Source of the DNA: Oligoflexia bacterium
Lineage (GTDB): Bacteria > Bdellovibrionota_G > JALEGL01
Assembly: GCA_035326705.1 (NCBI GenBank)
Contig: DAOLES010000005.1
Coordinates: 1-64,000, forward strand
Reading direction: 5' to 3'
Length of the DNA stretch: 64,000 nucleotides
Shown here in pieces: positions 8,931 to 16,886 of this stretch. A program made the translations under genes and the position numbers. Position 1 is the stretch's first letter, and each line of letters begins with the position of its first letter. Below the pieces are notes generated by a model, which ran no database searches, was not told the origin of the DNA, and worked only from the letters and a program-made list of their open reading frames with translations.

Positions 8931-9407
8931 TTATGGTCTGGATGGGTAGAGAACAAGCTTTAATCTATCACTCCTATTAATGAAGGGCAAAAGCTTTGTT
9001 AATTGGCTCACTTCAGTATAAGGAGGGGTTGTACACACGGCGGCCTCACAATGAGCGATCAACCCTTGTCCAGAAGTCTGCATTTCAACATGACAACAAT
9101 CACAATACTGACTTGAATACCCAAAGCCATCGACGTAAAACACATAATAATGTTTAACTATTGCACTACCATTTAGAATATAAACCATTGCTGGTCGGTG
9201 TTCATTGTTCATTGACGTCGATCTTTCACCAAGACCGTATATCATCCATTTTTGTAATTCATCATAATTTGTGGCATCAAATTCACTAGAGTACTTTTCA
9301 TAAACCACTTGTTTTATCGCTTCAATATTTTCTGAATTTGGGCTTTGGGCAAAACCAATACTTTGTATTGCCAATACTATCAATAAACATACTGTTATTT
9401 TTTTCAT
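8931..9407 (-). CDS. Secreted protein with a CxCCH motif
   Basis: A 158-aa protein with a clear signal peptide (cleavage after SIGFA). The mature domain has a compact Cys/His cluster C-D-C-C-H at about residues 100-104, followed by two further cysteines (AHCEAAVCTTPP), which could bind a metal ion or form disulfides. No family recognised. It lies 19 bases upstream of the coiled-coil lipoprotein gene and is probably co-transcribed with it and znuAB. Confidence 0.65.
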   Translation of the reverse strand: MKKITVCLLIVLAIQSIGFAQSPNSENIEAIKQVVYEKYSSEFDATNYDELQKWMIYGLGERSTSMNNEHRPAMVYILNGSAIVKHYYVFYVDGFGYSSQYCDCCHVEMQTSGQGLIAHCEAAVCTTPPYTEVSQLTKLLPFINRSDRLKLVLYPSRP

Positions 9408-9612
9408 AAATTTCTCCTACACTATTTTTTATAATGTTATGCGGCTTCATAGCTTATTGATCTAGCAAAAATATTTACATTGTTATTTCATCATCTCTTT
9501 TCAACAACTAACTTTTTTGCTTTCAAAGCTGTAAGAAGCTTCAAACTACTTTATTTGATTAAGAATATTTCTAGTTCACCATTATTCAATGATGAATAAA
9601 AAATTAAGATTT

Positions 9613-10014
9613 TTATCCTATAAGATCAATAGGAGGAGAATTTTTAGGTGCCTGTAAAAAACACACACGGTTACGGAAACTGTTTTCATGTGTGTTGATA
9701 AATACTGATGTTTTTTCTAAAAAGTTAATCCCTAAGAATTGTGCTGATGGTATTCGATTATAATGATTTGATAAAAATACACACAAAAGACAATCTGAAT
9801 GACCAACAAAGGAGTCATCTTCAGATAACTTTTCAATAGAAACGTCACTTGCTTGAAAAAATTGGGATTCAACTGCATGATGATGATCACAATTGCCATC
9901 CTGAAGACTTTCATGATCATGGCTATGAAAAGAAGCCGATAGGAGCGTGATTAAAAAAAGTACACAGACAAACAGTGAAACTTTTTTTTTGTATTGAATT
10001 CCCCAATGATGCAT
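9613..10014 (-). CDS. Small His/Cys protein, DUF2946-like paralogue
   Basis: A 133-aa protein with an N-terminal hydrophobic segment, then His-rich stretches (SFHSHDHES, CDHHHA), then D-C-L-L-C-V-F-L and a C-terminal N-S-P-P. The layout matches the protein at 6149-6517 almost point for point: signal or anchor, His cluster, C-x-L-C-x-F-L, terminal SPP. The two copies bracket the znuAB unit. A metal chaperone or sensor role at the membrane is inference. Confidence 0.6.
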   Translation of the reverse strand: MHHWGIQYKKKVSLFVCVLFLITLLSASFHSHDHESLQDGNCDHHHAVESQFFQASDVSIEKLSEDDSFVGHSDCLLCVFLSNHYNRIPSAQFLGINFLEKTSVFINTHENSFRNRVCFLQAPKNSPPIDLIG

Positions 10015-10060
10015 CGAGAAAATGGTTTAGCATAGACAGACTTTAAATGTCAATGGAACC

Positions 10061-10094
10061 TTGCCTAATAAAATGATCAAATTTTTTAAGGCAA
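10061..10094 (-). terminator. Imperfect hairpin after the kinase gene
   Basis: TTGCCT and AGGCAA pair around an AT-rich inner stem (AAAAT/ATTTT), 11 bases beyond the kinase stop codon on the minus strand. There is no proper T-run, so terminator activity is uncertain. Confidence 0.4.
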
Positions 10095-10104
10095 TACTTT
10101 TGCG

Positions 10105-11214
10105 TTATAAACGATTTAATAAAAATAAACTTAACTCAACCAACATAATGGTTCCCAGACTCATGAGCAAAGTCATGCTTAAAGGATGAGTAAACGGTTG
10201 AAAGTTAAAGGCAGGTGTTCGTACGGTCTTGACTTTGGCTTGCGCAATTTTGGCTTTGCGCAAATAATGCGAATCTTCCTCAATAGAATGCATGGACAAG
10301 GTATAATGCATGTCTGGAAACAGTTGATTAAAGTAATTCACCACATTCTCTCTACTGCTGTTGGGGAAATTTTCTTCATAAATTTTGGCAATGGCTTGCT
10401 TCATTTCATAAGCATTGGCAAATCTTTTGCTTCTATCTAAACTTAAACCTTTACGTATAACATACTCTAGTTCTGCCGGAACATTGCTTCTAAATTGCTT
10501 TAAGGGCGGAATATCGCATTTTCTGACCGCTTGCAGGGTCTCAATTTCACTGTTACGCAAAAATAAAGCGTGGTTGGTCAACAGTTCATAAAATATAATA
10601 TTGATACTGAATTGATCTGAACGGTGATCCAGTGGTTTTCCCAAAGACTGCTCTGGGGACATGTAGCTAAACTTGCCTCTAATAATACCCGGCTGGGTCA
10701 AAAGGTTTTTATCCCTAACTTGGGCTATACCAAAGTCTGTAATTTTAAACACCCCACCCAGATTTACTAATATGTTGGGCGGGCTCATATCTCTATGAAT
10801 GATATTCAAAGGTCGTTTGTAACGATCCTCTTTAGAATGGGCATAAAAAAGACCATCACAAATATCCATCATCATGATCAAAGCCACGTCAATGGGCATC
10901 ATTTTATTTAAACGCTTTTGCTCATTGGTTACAGCTGATAGAGCCTTGCCATCCATCCATTCCATGGAAAAATAATAGGCCCCATCAACCAAACCAAAAT
11001 CCATCAGTTGAACAATATTGGGGTGATCCAATTGAATAACAATCCGGACCTCATCCAAAAACATCTGCACAAATTTTTCTTGGCTGGCTAAACTTGGGTG
11101 AATTTTTTTAATGGCCACGGGCTGACCGGAAACATCTGTGGCTTTATAAATCTCTGCCATACCACCAATGGCAACTTTTCGATCAACATCATAGGCCCCA
11201 AATTTTTTACCCAT
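10105..11214 (-). CDS. Serine/threonine protein kinase with C-terminal membrane anchor
   Basis: A 369-aa Hanks-type kinase. Visible elements are a glycine loop (IGGMAEIYKA, residues 16-25), catalytic Lys36, helix-C Glu55, HRDMSPPNIL with Asp142 and Asn147, DFG at 160-162 and an activation segment ending in SPEQ. The kinase domain fills residues 8-275. A linker and a single hydrophobic C-terminal segment (about 343-366) follow, so the kinase faces the cytosol. The HRD-M-S-P-x-N style resembles myxobacterial kinases. No PASTA or other sensor domain and no partner phosphatase is visible; its signal is unknown. Confidence 0.93.
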   Translation of the reverse strand: MGKKFGAYDVDRKVAIGGMAEIYKATDVSGQPVAIKKIHPSLASQEKFVQMFLDEVRIVIQLDHPNIVQLMDFGLVDGAYYFSMEWMDGKALSAVTNEQKRLNKMMPIDVALIMMMDICDGLFYAHSKEDRYKRPLNIIHRDMSPPNILVNLGGVFKITDFGIAQVRDKNLLTQPGIIRGKFSYMSPEQSLGKPLDHRSDQFSINIIFYELLTNHALFLRNSEIETLQAVRKCDIPPLKQFRSNVPAELEYVIRKGLSLDRSKRFANAYEMKQAIAKIYEENFPNSSRENVVNYFNQLFPDMHYTLSMHSIEEDSHYLRKAKIAQAKVKTVRTPAFNFQPFTHPLSMTLLMSLGTIMLVELSLFLLNRL

Positions 11215-11248
11215 GCTTATAAGTTTACGGATTTATTTAGTTTTATAC

Positions 11249-11294
11249 AAGTGATTTCTCAAAAGATACGCTTCTAACTGCTGAGAAATCACTT
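11249..11294. terminator. 13-bp inverted repeat upstream of the kinase gene
   Basis: Perfect arms AAGTGATTTCTCA and TGAGAAATCACTT around a 20-base loop, between the secreted unknown gene and the kinase start. It may end transcription of the gene at 11322-12332 or act as an operator for the kinase. There is no T-run, so its role is open. Confidence 0.45.
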
Positions 11295-11321
11295 TAAAAT
11301 AAGATAATATTTATTTAAAAA

Positions 11322-12332
11322 TCAATTGTCAGCTTTTGCTGGCATCTGAATCACATAACGATGCATGATACGCTCAAGGGGGCCTCCGTTATAAAAAGAA
11401 ATACTCCCTGAAAGCTGCTGGTGCTCAAACTCACATATAATAATATCACCTGTATTTTTGTAATGGATTGAACAGCCGGACATTTCATCACTGGGATCAT
11501 TGTTGTCGGTTTCAACATTGACTGCCGCATATCTGTTTAGAAGAAGGTTCAATGGAGTTTGTACATCATTTTTTTCATAGGTCTGTCTCAAAATTGGTGT
11601 TATGGCTTTATGATACCAAATTCTTTGTTTCATACCACCATTGTGCGAAAGATTTTCATGTTTAGAAAATAATGCAATTTTGCTGACTTGATTTTCATTA
11701 TCAATCAAAGCTTGTAAATGACTTACAATTTCCGCAATAGATAGCTTAATATCTTTGCCTGTTCTCCACGGCATTCCTAAATTCCATAAGACATCTTCAG
11801 ACGCTTGGTATTTTTCTTTAATATCAACACCAGGATACAGTTGAGGATTGGTAAATCTTACATAATAGTAATCAACCATTTGCACCGGTTTACCGCGCTC
11901 CAAAGCATGATTAGAAAACTGACACAAATAACCAATATTTTCTTCATCATATCTACAAGGTTGTTCTCTATGGTCTCGAGCATAATTGTATCTAGCCAAA
12001 AAGTCTTCACCACTACATTCTGATAAAGAACTCACCTTTGCATTGGTCACCACAAGCTCATTTTTTGAATTAATAAAAACTTCTGCATTAGCATGGTTAA
12101 TTGTATAATTACTGGGGTTTTGTACTAAGGTTCTAATACTAGCATCAACAATACTGTTGCCTGAGCTAGATGGATAAATAATTCTATTTTTAGCTAAATC
12201 ACCATAAATCAGATGAAAGCCTTTAAAAATATCTGTTTCTGAACGTTCAGACATGGTCTGGTTTTGTTGAGAAAATACTGTGTTTAGAATAAAAATAGTC
12301 ACTAAGAGTATGTATTGAATAATTTTTTTCAT
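11322..12332 (-). CDS. Secreted protein of unknown function
   Basis: A 336-aa protein with a signal peptide (MKKIIQYILLV... cleaved near VFSQ). The mature part has several cysteines (SLSECSG, QPCRYDEENIGYLCQF, GCSIHYK, IICEFEH) that could form disulfides. No known domain recognised. The ATG at 12332 is preferred over an in-frame TTG four codons upstream, though neither has a strong ribosome-binding site. Flanking hairpins on both sides suggest a single-gene transcript. Confidence 0.65.
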   Translation of the reverse strand: MKKIIQYILLVTIFILNTVFSQQNQTMSERSETDIFKGFHLIYGDLAKNRIIYPSSSGNSIVDASIRTLVQNPSNYTINHANAEVFINSKNELVVTNAKVSSLSECSGEDFLARYNYARDHREQPCRYDEENIGYLCQFSNHALERGKPVQMVDYYYVRFTNPQLYPGVDIKEKYQASEDVLWNLGMPWRTGKDIKLSIAEIVSHLQALIDNENQVSKIALFSKHENLSHNGGMKQRIWYHKAITPILRQTYEKNDVQTPLNLLLNRYAAVNVETDNNDPSDEMSGCSIHYKNTGDIIICEFEHQQLSGSISFYNGGPLERIMHRYVIQMPAKADN

Positions 12333-12412
12333 GGCATAACGCAATACATCATAAAAAAGGGCGCGTCAAATAAAAAAAATTTATACCCACATTAAAGATT
12401 TAAGAGAACGAT

Positions 12413-12441
12413 GCTTATTAAGCGTTAGTAGCGTAATAAGC
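12413..12441 (-). terminator. Inverted repeat downstream of rpoZ
   Basis: GCTTATTA and TAATAAGC arms around a 13-base loop, 13 bases past the rpoZ stop on the minus strand. It probably closes the acpS-yicC-gmk-rpoZ transcript, although no T-run follows. Confidence 0.4.
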
Positions 12442-12453
12442 TTTGTATGTTAA

Positions 12454-12669
12454 CTATTCACTTTCAATGACTGTTTCGTCAAGCTCTTTTTTGGTCTTAA
12501 TCCGACCACTGGCAATTTCACGCAAGGAGGTGACGATATCTTTGTTTTTAGTGATGATTAAGCGGTTTGAACCTCTGGCCAACTGACGGGCTCTCTCTGA
12601 TGCCAAATGCACCAATGCAAAACGATTTTGTAATTTTTCTAAACAATCTTCAATTGAAATTCTAGCCAT
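12454..12669 (-). CDS. rpoZ: RNA polymerase omega subunit
   Basis: A 71-aa omega subunit that assists assembly of the beta-prime subunit. The sequence ARISIEDCLEK, followed by NRFALVHLASERARQL and then a short acidic tail, is the standard pattern. Its position directly after gmk is the conserved gene order of many proteobacteria, which supports the call. Confidence 0.95.
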   Translation of the reverse strand: MARISIEDCLEKLQNRFALVHLASERARQLARGSNRLIITKNKDIVTSLREIASGRIKTKKELDETVIESE

Positions 12670-12755
12670 AGCTGGTCTTTCTATACTTTTTTATGCATTT
12701 GTCAATAGCCTTATTGTTTTTTACCCGTTATGAATATAGGACAAACCCTTAATAA

Positions 12756-13358
12756 TTATATGAAATTTTGAACCCGTTCTTTTTGCCGGTGCATTGAAAA
12801 TGCTTTTTGATCATCCAAAGCTTGTTTTAGGTCTTTAATACATTGTTCAACATCATCATTAATGATTACCTGATCGTACCAGAGCATCTGTCTTATCTCA
12901 TGCTTAGCCAAATCTATTCTTTGCGCTATGTCTTTTGCGTCACCCCCACGGCCAGAAATTCTTTTTTTGAGCTCATCCATGGATGGCGGTAACATCAAAA
13001 TAAACTGGGCTTTTGGATAAAGTTTTTTAATGTTTTTTGCTCCTTGCCACTCTATCACCAATAAAGCATGTTTTCCTTGGGCAACAATAGCTGTTATACC
13101 TTGCTTTGAAGTACCATAGTAATTGTCATAGACTTTTGCCCATTCAACAAAGGCATCTTGGGCTATCATCTGTTCAAACTCGTCTTTGCTAACAAAATGA
13201 TAATCTACACCATTTTTTTCACCGGGTCGTTTTTCTCTGGTGGTATGCGTAATCACTCTAGAAAAGCGTTCATTTTGAGCCAATAAGTGATTGACTACTG
13301 TGGTTTTGCCTGCACCAGATGCCGCAGAAATAACAGATATTTTTTCCTTATTACTCAA
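12756..13358 (-). CDS. gmk: Guanylate kinase
   Basis: A 200-aa cytosolic enzyme phosphorylating GMP to GDP. It shows the P-loop SAASGAGKTT near residue 11, the GMP-binding TTREKRPGEKNGVDYHFV segment and the lid region with GRGGD. Its start overlaps the end of yicC by eight bases, and rpoZ follows 86 bases downstream, so gmk-rpoZ-yicC form one unit. Confidence 0.97.
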   Translation of the reverse strand: MSNKEKISVISAASGAGKTTVVNHLLAQNERFSRVITHTTREKRPGEKNGVDYHFVSKDEFEQMIAQDAFVEWAKVYDNYYGTSKQGITAIVAQGKHALLVIEWQGAKNIKKLYPKAQFILMLPPSMDELKKRISGRGGDAKDIAQRIDLAKHEIRQMLWYDQVIINDDVEQCIKDLKQALDDQKAFSMHRQKERVQNFI

Positions 13359-14235
13359 GATTTTGTGCCTGCTCTCTTAATTTTTCCATATCTGTTTTTA
13401 ACAAAATCACTTGATTGCTTATTTTAACTTCTGATGATTTAGAGCCAATGGTATTGATTTCGCGATTAATTTCCTGCATCAAAAAATCCATCTCACGTCC
13501 TACCACACCAGAAGAACTCAACAAAACTTTTAAGTGCTTAAGATGAATACCAAGCCTATCCAATTCTTCTGTTATATCTGTTTTATCTTTCAGTGCTATC
13601 AAATCATTTTCAAATTTCTTATTGTCTTGCACATAGTCTTTAGGCAGCTGGCTTATTTTTGTTTTTATTTTTTGACTTAAACCTTTTTGAAAACGTTTAA
13701 ATTCCTGCTCAATTTTTTTTACATGCTTAATTACAGCGTTTTGCAATTGAAGCATGACTTTTTCAATGCCCTTACCTTCTCTTTTGCGCGACTCTTTAAG
13801 ACTATCCAGACCTTTCTGCATCACTTTTAAATAATTTTTTTCCGCTTGATGAATATCTTTTTTTAATGGCTGTTTGTTAATAAAAATACTCCGATCAATA
13901 TGAACCAAAGCCTCAATGTTTAAAGGCTCTTTTAAACCCATTTTTTTTCTTATGGCATCTAAGCTTTTCCAATGACTGATAATGCTTTTTTCTTCAAAAC
14001 TAATTTTTTTTTGCTTTGCAATATTGTTTCTTTGCAAGACCACACTAAACTTACCCCGTGAAAAATTCATTTGGATCATTTTTTCTAGCTTATGTTCCAA
14101 TTCAACCATATCTTTAGGGCATGTACACTTGATATCACGGTAACGGCTATTCACTGACCTTACTTCACAGGAGTATTCATAACCATTCACTTTAATATTG
14201 GCTTTGCCAAATCCTGTCATACTATTGGGCATCAT
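13351..14235 (-). CDS. yicC: YicC-family endoribonuclease
   Basis: A 294-aa member of the YicC family, characterised in E. coli and B. subtilis as an endoribonuclease. Hallmarks are the N-terminal S-M-T-G-F-G and VRSVNSRYRDI, and the C-terminal GREMDFLMQEINREINTIGSKS, all present. It follows acpS immediately and overlaps gmk, the usual yicC-gmk neighbourhood. The Met-Met start is followed by the expected P-N-S-M-T-G motif, so the N-terminus is reliable. Confidence 0.95.
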   Translation of the reverse strand: MMPNSMTGFGKANIKVNGYEYSCEVRSVNSRYRDIKCTCPKDMVELEHKLEKMIQMNFSRGKFSVVLQRNNIAKQKKISFEEKSIISHWKSLDAIRKKMGLKEPLNIEALVHIDRSIFINKQPLKKDIHQAEKNYLKVMQKGLDSLKESRKREGKGIEKVMLQLQNAVIKHVKKIEQEFKRFQKGLSQKIKTKISQLPKDYVQDNKKFENDLIALKDKTDITEELDRLGIHLKHLKVLLSSSGVVGREMDFLMQEINREINTIGSKSSEVKISNQVILLKTDMEKLREQAQNLE

Positions 14236-14625
14236 TCATCCTTGTTTATTTTGTATTATCACTTGCGCACAAGCATAATCCTGACTGTGACTTAATGAAA
14301 GCATTACAGTTCTGGATTTAAAAAAGTCTAGCAGTGCTTTGCTGCAGGTTTCTTTTTGCCATATTGCTATATGTGGCTTATCACCGTCTTTTTGAACTTG
14401 AATATCTGTAATTTTAAATTTTTCTTCATTGGCGCAAGCTTTGACAAAGGCTTCTTTAGCACAAAACCGCGCTGTAAAATGCAATTCAGGGTGTTTTTTT
14501 GCCATACAATAATCAATCTCTGCACTTGAAAACAAACGCTGAAAAAAACGTGCATTGGCTTGATCCAAATGCATTTTAAAGCGATCAACACGCTCTATAT
14601 CTATGCCTATTCCAACAATACTCAA
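14236..14625 (-). CDS. acpS: Holo-[acyl-carrier-protein] synthase
   Basis: Transfers the 4'-phosphopantetheine arm of CoA to apo-ACP. The magnesium-binding motif GIGIDIERV near the N-terminus and the second motif FCAKEAFVKA near residue 70 are intact. I place the start at the TTG at 14625, giving 129 aa, because the family begins just before VGIGIDI. Longer frames add an atypical N-terminus and overlap the divergent hexapeptide gene. No clear ribosome-binding site decides this. The gene abuts yicC. Confidence 0.88.
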   Translation of the reverse strand: MSIVGIGIDIERVDRFKMHLDQANARFFQRLFSSAEIDYCMAKKHPELHFTARFCAKEAFVKACANEEKFKITDIQVQKDGDKPHIAIWQKETCSKALLDFFKSRTVMLSLSHSQDYACAQVIIQNKQG

Positions 14626-14701
14626 GTCAAAGTTTATATCATATTCAATATTAATGTGAAATTTGCCCTCACTCTCTTTTACAATTATGTCAAAATACAT
14701 T

Positions 14702-14959
14702 ATGACTGAGCACATGAAAGATACACAGGTCATCTTGGGTGAGCATGTTACTATTGGTTCACACTGTACCATCATCAATGCAAATATTGGTAAACATACC
14801 CGTATTGGTCACAAAGTTTTTATTGGGAAAAATGTCCGTATTGGTGAACATGCAATCATTGAAGATGCCTGCAATATTGCTGACGACTGTGTTATTGATA
14901 ATAATGCCTTGGTACCCTTTGCCTCTCAATTAAAGCCAGGCACTCACTTTAAAAAGTAG
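14702..14959 (+). CDS. Small hexapeptide-repeat (left-handed beta-helix) protein
   Basis: About 85 aa made almost entirely of hexapeptide repeats (ILGEHV, IGSHCT, IINANI, GKHTRI, GKNVRI, GEHAII), the signature of a left-handed beta-helix. These occur in acyl- and acetyltransferases and in gamma-carbonic anhydrases. It is too short for a full transferase and lacks an obvious catalytic His loop. It may be a structural mini-helix or a remnant. The start could be the ATG at 14687, 14702 or 14714; none has a strong ribosome-binding site. It is transcribed divergently from acpS. Confidence 0.6.
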   Translation: MTEHMKDTQVILGEHVTIGSHCTIINANIGKHTRIGHKVFIGKNVRIGEHAIIEDACNIADDCVIDNNALVPFASQLKPGTHFKK

Positions 14960-14981
14960 CTTTTTAAAAACGTTTCTTTAC

Positions 14982-15003
14982 CTACCCATACCGGGTAGTT
15001 TTG
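14982..15003. terminator. Terminator between convergent genes
   Basis: CTACCC and GGGTAG pair around a 5-base loop and are followed by TTTT on the plus strand. It sits between the stop codons of the hexapeptide gene (+) and the acyltransferase gene (-), so it may serve the plus-strand gene. Confidence 0.5.
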
Positions 15004-15028
15004 GATTTTGTAAAAAATTTGTCTTAGC

Positions 15029-16765
15029 TTAATCTTGTTTTAAATTATGATAGCTTCTAAAAATCTGGTAACCGTCTTCACCCATGTAGTTTTTTAAACT
15101 TTTCTCTTCTGTCTGTTTTAAATCTACCAATATCAGCGCATCCAAGGCATTGTTAAATTCTGGGTCTACATTAAAATCAATAAACTTTGCTCCCAACTTA
15201 ATGTAGTGTTTTATCAACACTGGTATCCCTGCAAACTCTTTTTCTTGATAATCAATGTAATTGGAAATATCCGTTAAACTATTAAAAAACTTAAGCATAT
15301 CTTGAGAGGAATAATCATATAAAATTTCATCATTGAATGGAACTTTAACCTGGACATGTTTTTTTAAACTTTCCTCTCCATAATGCCTTAAAAGATACTG
15401 TTTAATAACTGTCTTGCTTAAAGGAGAAAATTCACCGCTGATGCTCACCGGACCAAAAAGTTTGGTGTATTTTGGATATCTGGCTACAAACTGTCCAATT
15501 CCCTTCCACAACAACAATAAAGGCGTAAAACTTTTTTGATACTCTAAGCTAACAAAAGATCGTCCCATTTCAATAGCCGGCTCAATCTCATTGATAAATC
15601 GTTGATCAAAACCAAATAAAGTTTGTGAATAAAAGTTTTGTTTTTTCTGTTTAACTTCATCACTAAGTGCAATCCTGTATGCCCCCACAATTTTTTTTGC
15701 ATCATCATCCCAAACAAAAAGATGCTTATAATATGGGTCAAAGCTATCGGTATCAATGGCTTTACCCGTTCCTTCTCCAACTTTTCTAAAAGATCTTTCT
15801 CTTTGTTTGGCAATTTCATGCATGATTTTGGGTATTTGTTCATACTCTGCGACATAAACTGAAAAGTTTTTTGACTTTAATAACAAGGCTGACTCAGGTA
15901 AACGATCTATATCTGACTGTAAAACTGAAGTGTCATAGGACTGTTCTATTTCTTCATGCTCTTCTTTATACAACTCTATTTTTTTACCTTGCTTGGCTAT
16001 GCTGTAGGTTAAAAATCTAAAGTAATCCGATAACTCTTCCCTACTTAAATGTTTGGGCAGTCTATTAAACTGAACCAAATTGCCATAGGTCATATGGATT
16101 GTTTGCTTTTGTTTATTGACCAACTCTCTGCCTAAGAGCAAGGTTCTTATTTTTGGGTGCAAAACACCCAAGGCTTGAAACCACTTGCTGTTTTGCCCAT
16201 GAAAAAAAACAGGTAAAACTGAACATTGTGCTTTTTCAACAAATGCCGCACAACTTTTGCTCCAAACTGGATCAACCACACAGTTTTTATTGAGCTGGTA
16301 GCTAGAAACCTCGCCTGCAGGAAACATAGCCAAAACATTACCTTGTTTTAACCATTGAATCGCCTGCTTGGTTGCCTGAACATTTAACTTTTTTGACTCA
16401 ATATCCTCATAGGGTTCAACAAATAGAAAATTCTCTCTTAATGGTTTAAAAACTTTTAAAATTGGATTGACCAATACTTTGATTGCCGCATTTTGCTCTA
16501 AAAATTGCCGGGTTAAAATCATGCCCTCAACGCCACCAAAAGGGTGGTTTGCAACAATTAAAACCTTGTTTAAACGATCATATGTCGTTTTTGTACTTTT
16601 ATGTTCTCTGACCGAGATTTGCCAATCAGATAAAACTTTTTCTAATAATTCTTTAGCACTTAATGCATGCTCATATTTCAAATAAGCAGCCTCAATTTGA
16701 TCATAGGCCAAAATTTTTTTTACCAACTGTGCCAACATAATATAAAAGTCATTTACCATAGACAT
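15029..16765 (-). CDS. OlsF-like bifunctional acyltransferase (ornithine/amino-acid lipid synthesis)
   Basis: A 578-aa protein combining two acyltransferase halves. The N-terminal part (about residues 60-270) is an LPLAT/PlsC-type domain with NHPFGGVEG at 73-81 and a FPAGEVSSY motif. The C-terminal part (about 300-540) resembles the hemolysin-like/OlsB N-acyltransferase, with AYRIALS, EMGRSFVS and PLLLLWKGIGQFV. This domain order is that of OlsF, which makes ornithine lipids from ornithine without separate OlsA and OlsB. Substrate here is inferred; glycine lipids are another option. The ATG at 16765 is chosen over an upstream TTG. Confidence 0.75.
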   Translation of the reverse strand: MSMVNDFYIMLAQLVKKILAYDQIEAAYLKYEHALSAKELLEKVLSDWQISVREHKSTKTTYDRLNKVLIVANHPFGGVEGMILTRQFLEQNAAIKVLVNPILKVFKPLRENFLFVEPYEDIESKKLNVQATKQAIQWLKQGNVLAMFPAGEVSSYQLNKNCVVDPVWSKSCAAFVEKAQCSVLPVFFHGQNSKWFQALGVLHPKIRTLLLGRELVNKQKQTIHMTYGNLVQFNRLPKHLSREELSDYFRFLTYSIAKQGKKIELYKEEHEEIEQSYDTSVLQSDIDRLPESALLLKSKNFSVYVAEYEQIPKIMHEIAKQRERSFRKVGEGTGKAIDTDSFDPYYKHLFVWDDDAKKIVGAYRIALSDEVKQKKQNFYSQTLFGFDQRFINEIEPAIEMGRSFVSLEYQKSFTPLLLLWKGIGQFVARYPKYTKLFGPVSISGEFSPLSKTVIKQYLLRHYGEESLKKHVQVKVPFNDEILYDYSSQDMLKFFNSLTDISNYIDYQEKEFAGIPVLIKHYIKLGAKFIDFNVDPEFNNALDALILVDLKQTEEKSLKNYMGEDGYQIFRSYHNLKQD

Positions 16766-16886
16766 GCCAACATCCAAACCTCTGTGACAAAAAATAATCA
16801 AAATCAAAACTTGACATTTACTGGCTTGGTCCTAACTTCCAGATGTAAGCTTACTCGTATAAACCCTATAAAAAGGAGGCTTTAGC

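Noticed and set aside
9433..9455. Half-site AATGTTATG upstream of the gene at 8931-9407, similar to half of the gammaproteobacterial Zur consensus
   Set aside because: The second half (CATAGCTTATT) fits poorly, so a Zur site is not supported beyond chance in AT-rich DNA.
9582..9599. TTATTCA-ATGA-TGAATAA inverted repeat near the end of the gene at 9613
   Set aside because: Short, all AT-rich and without a T-run; chance occurrence is likely in this composition.
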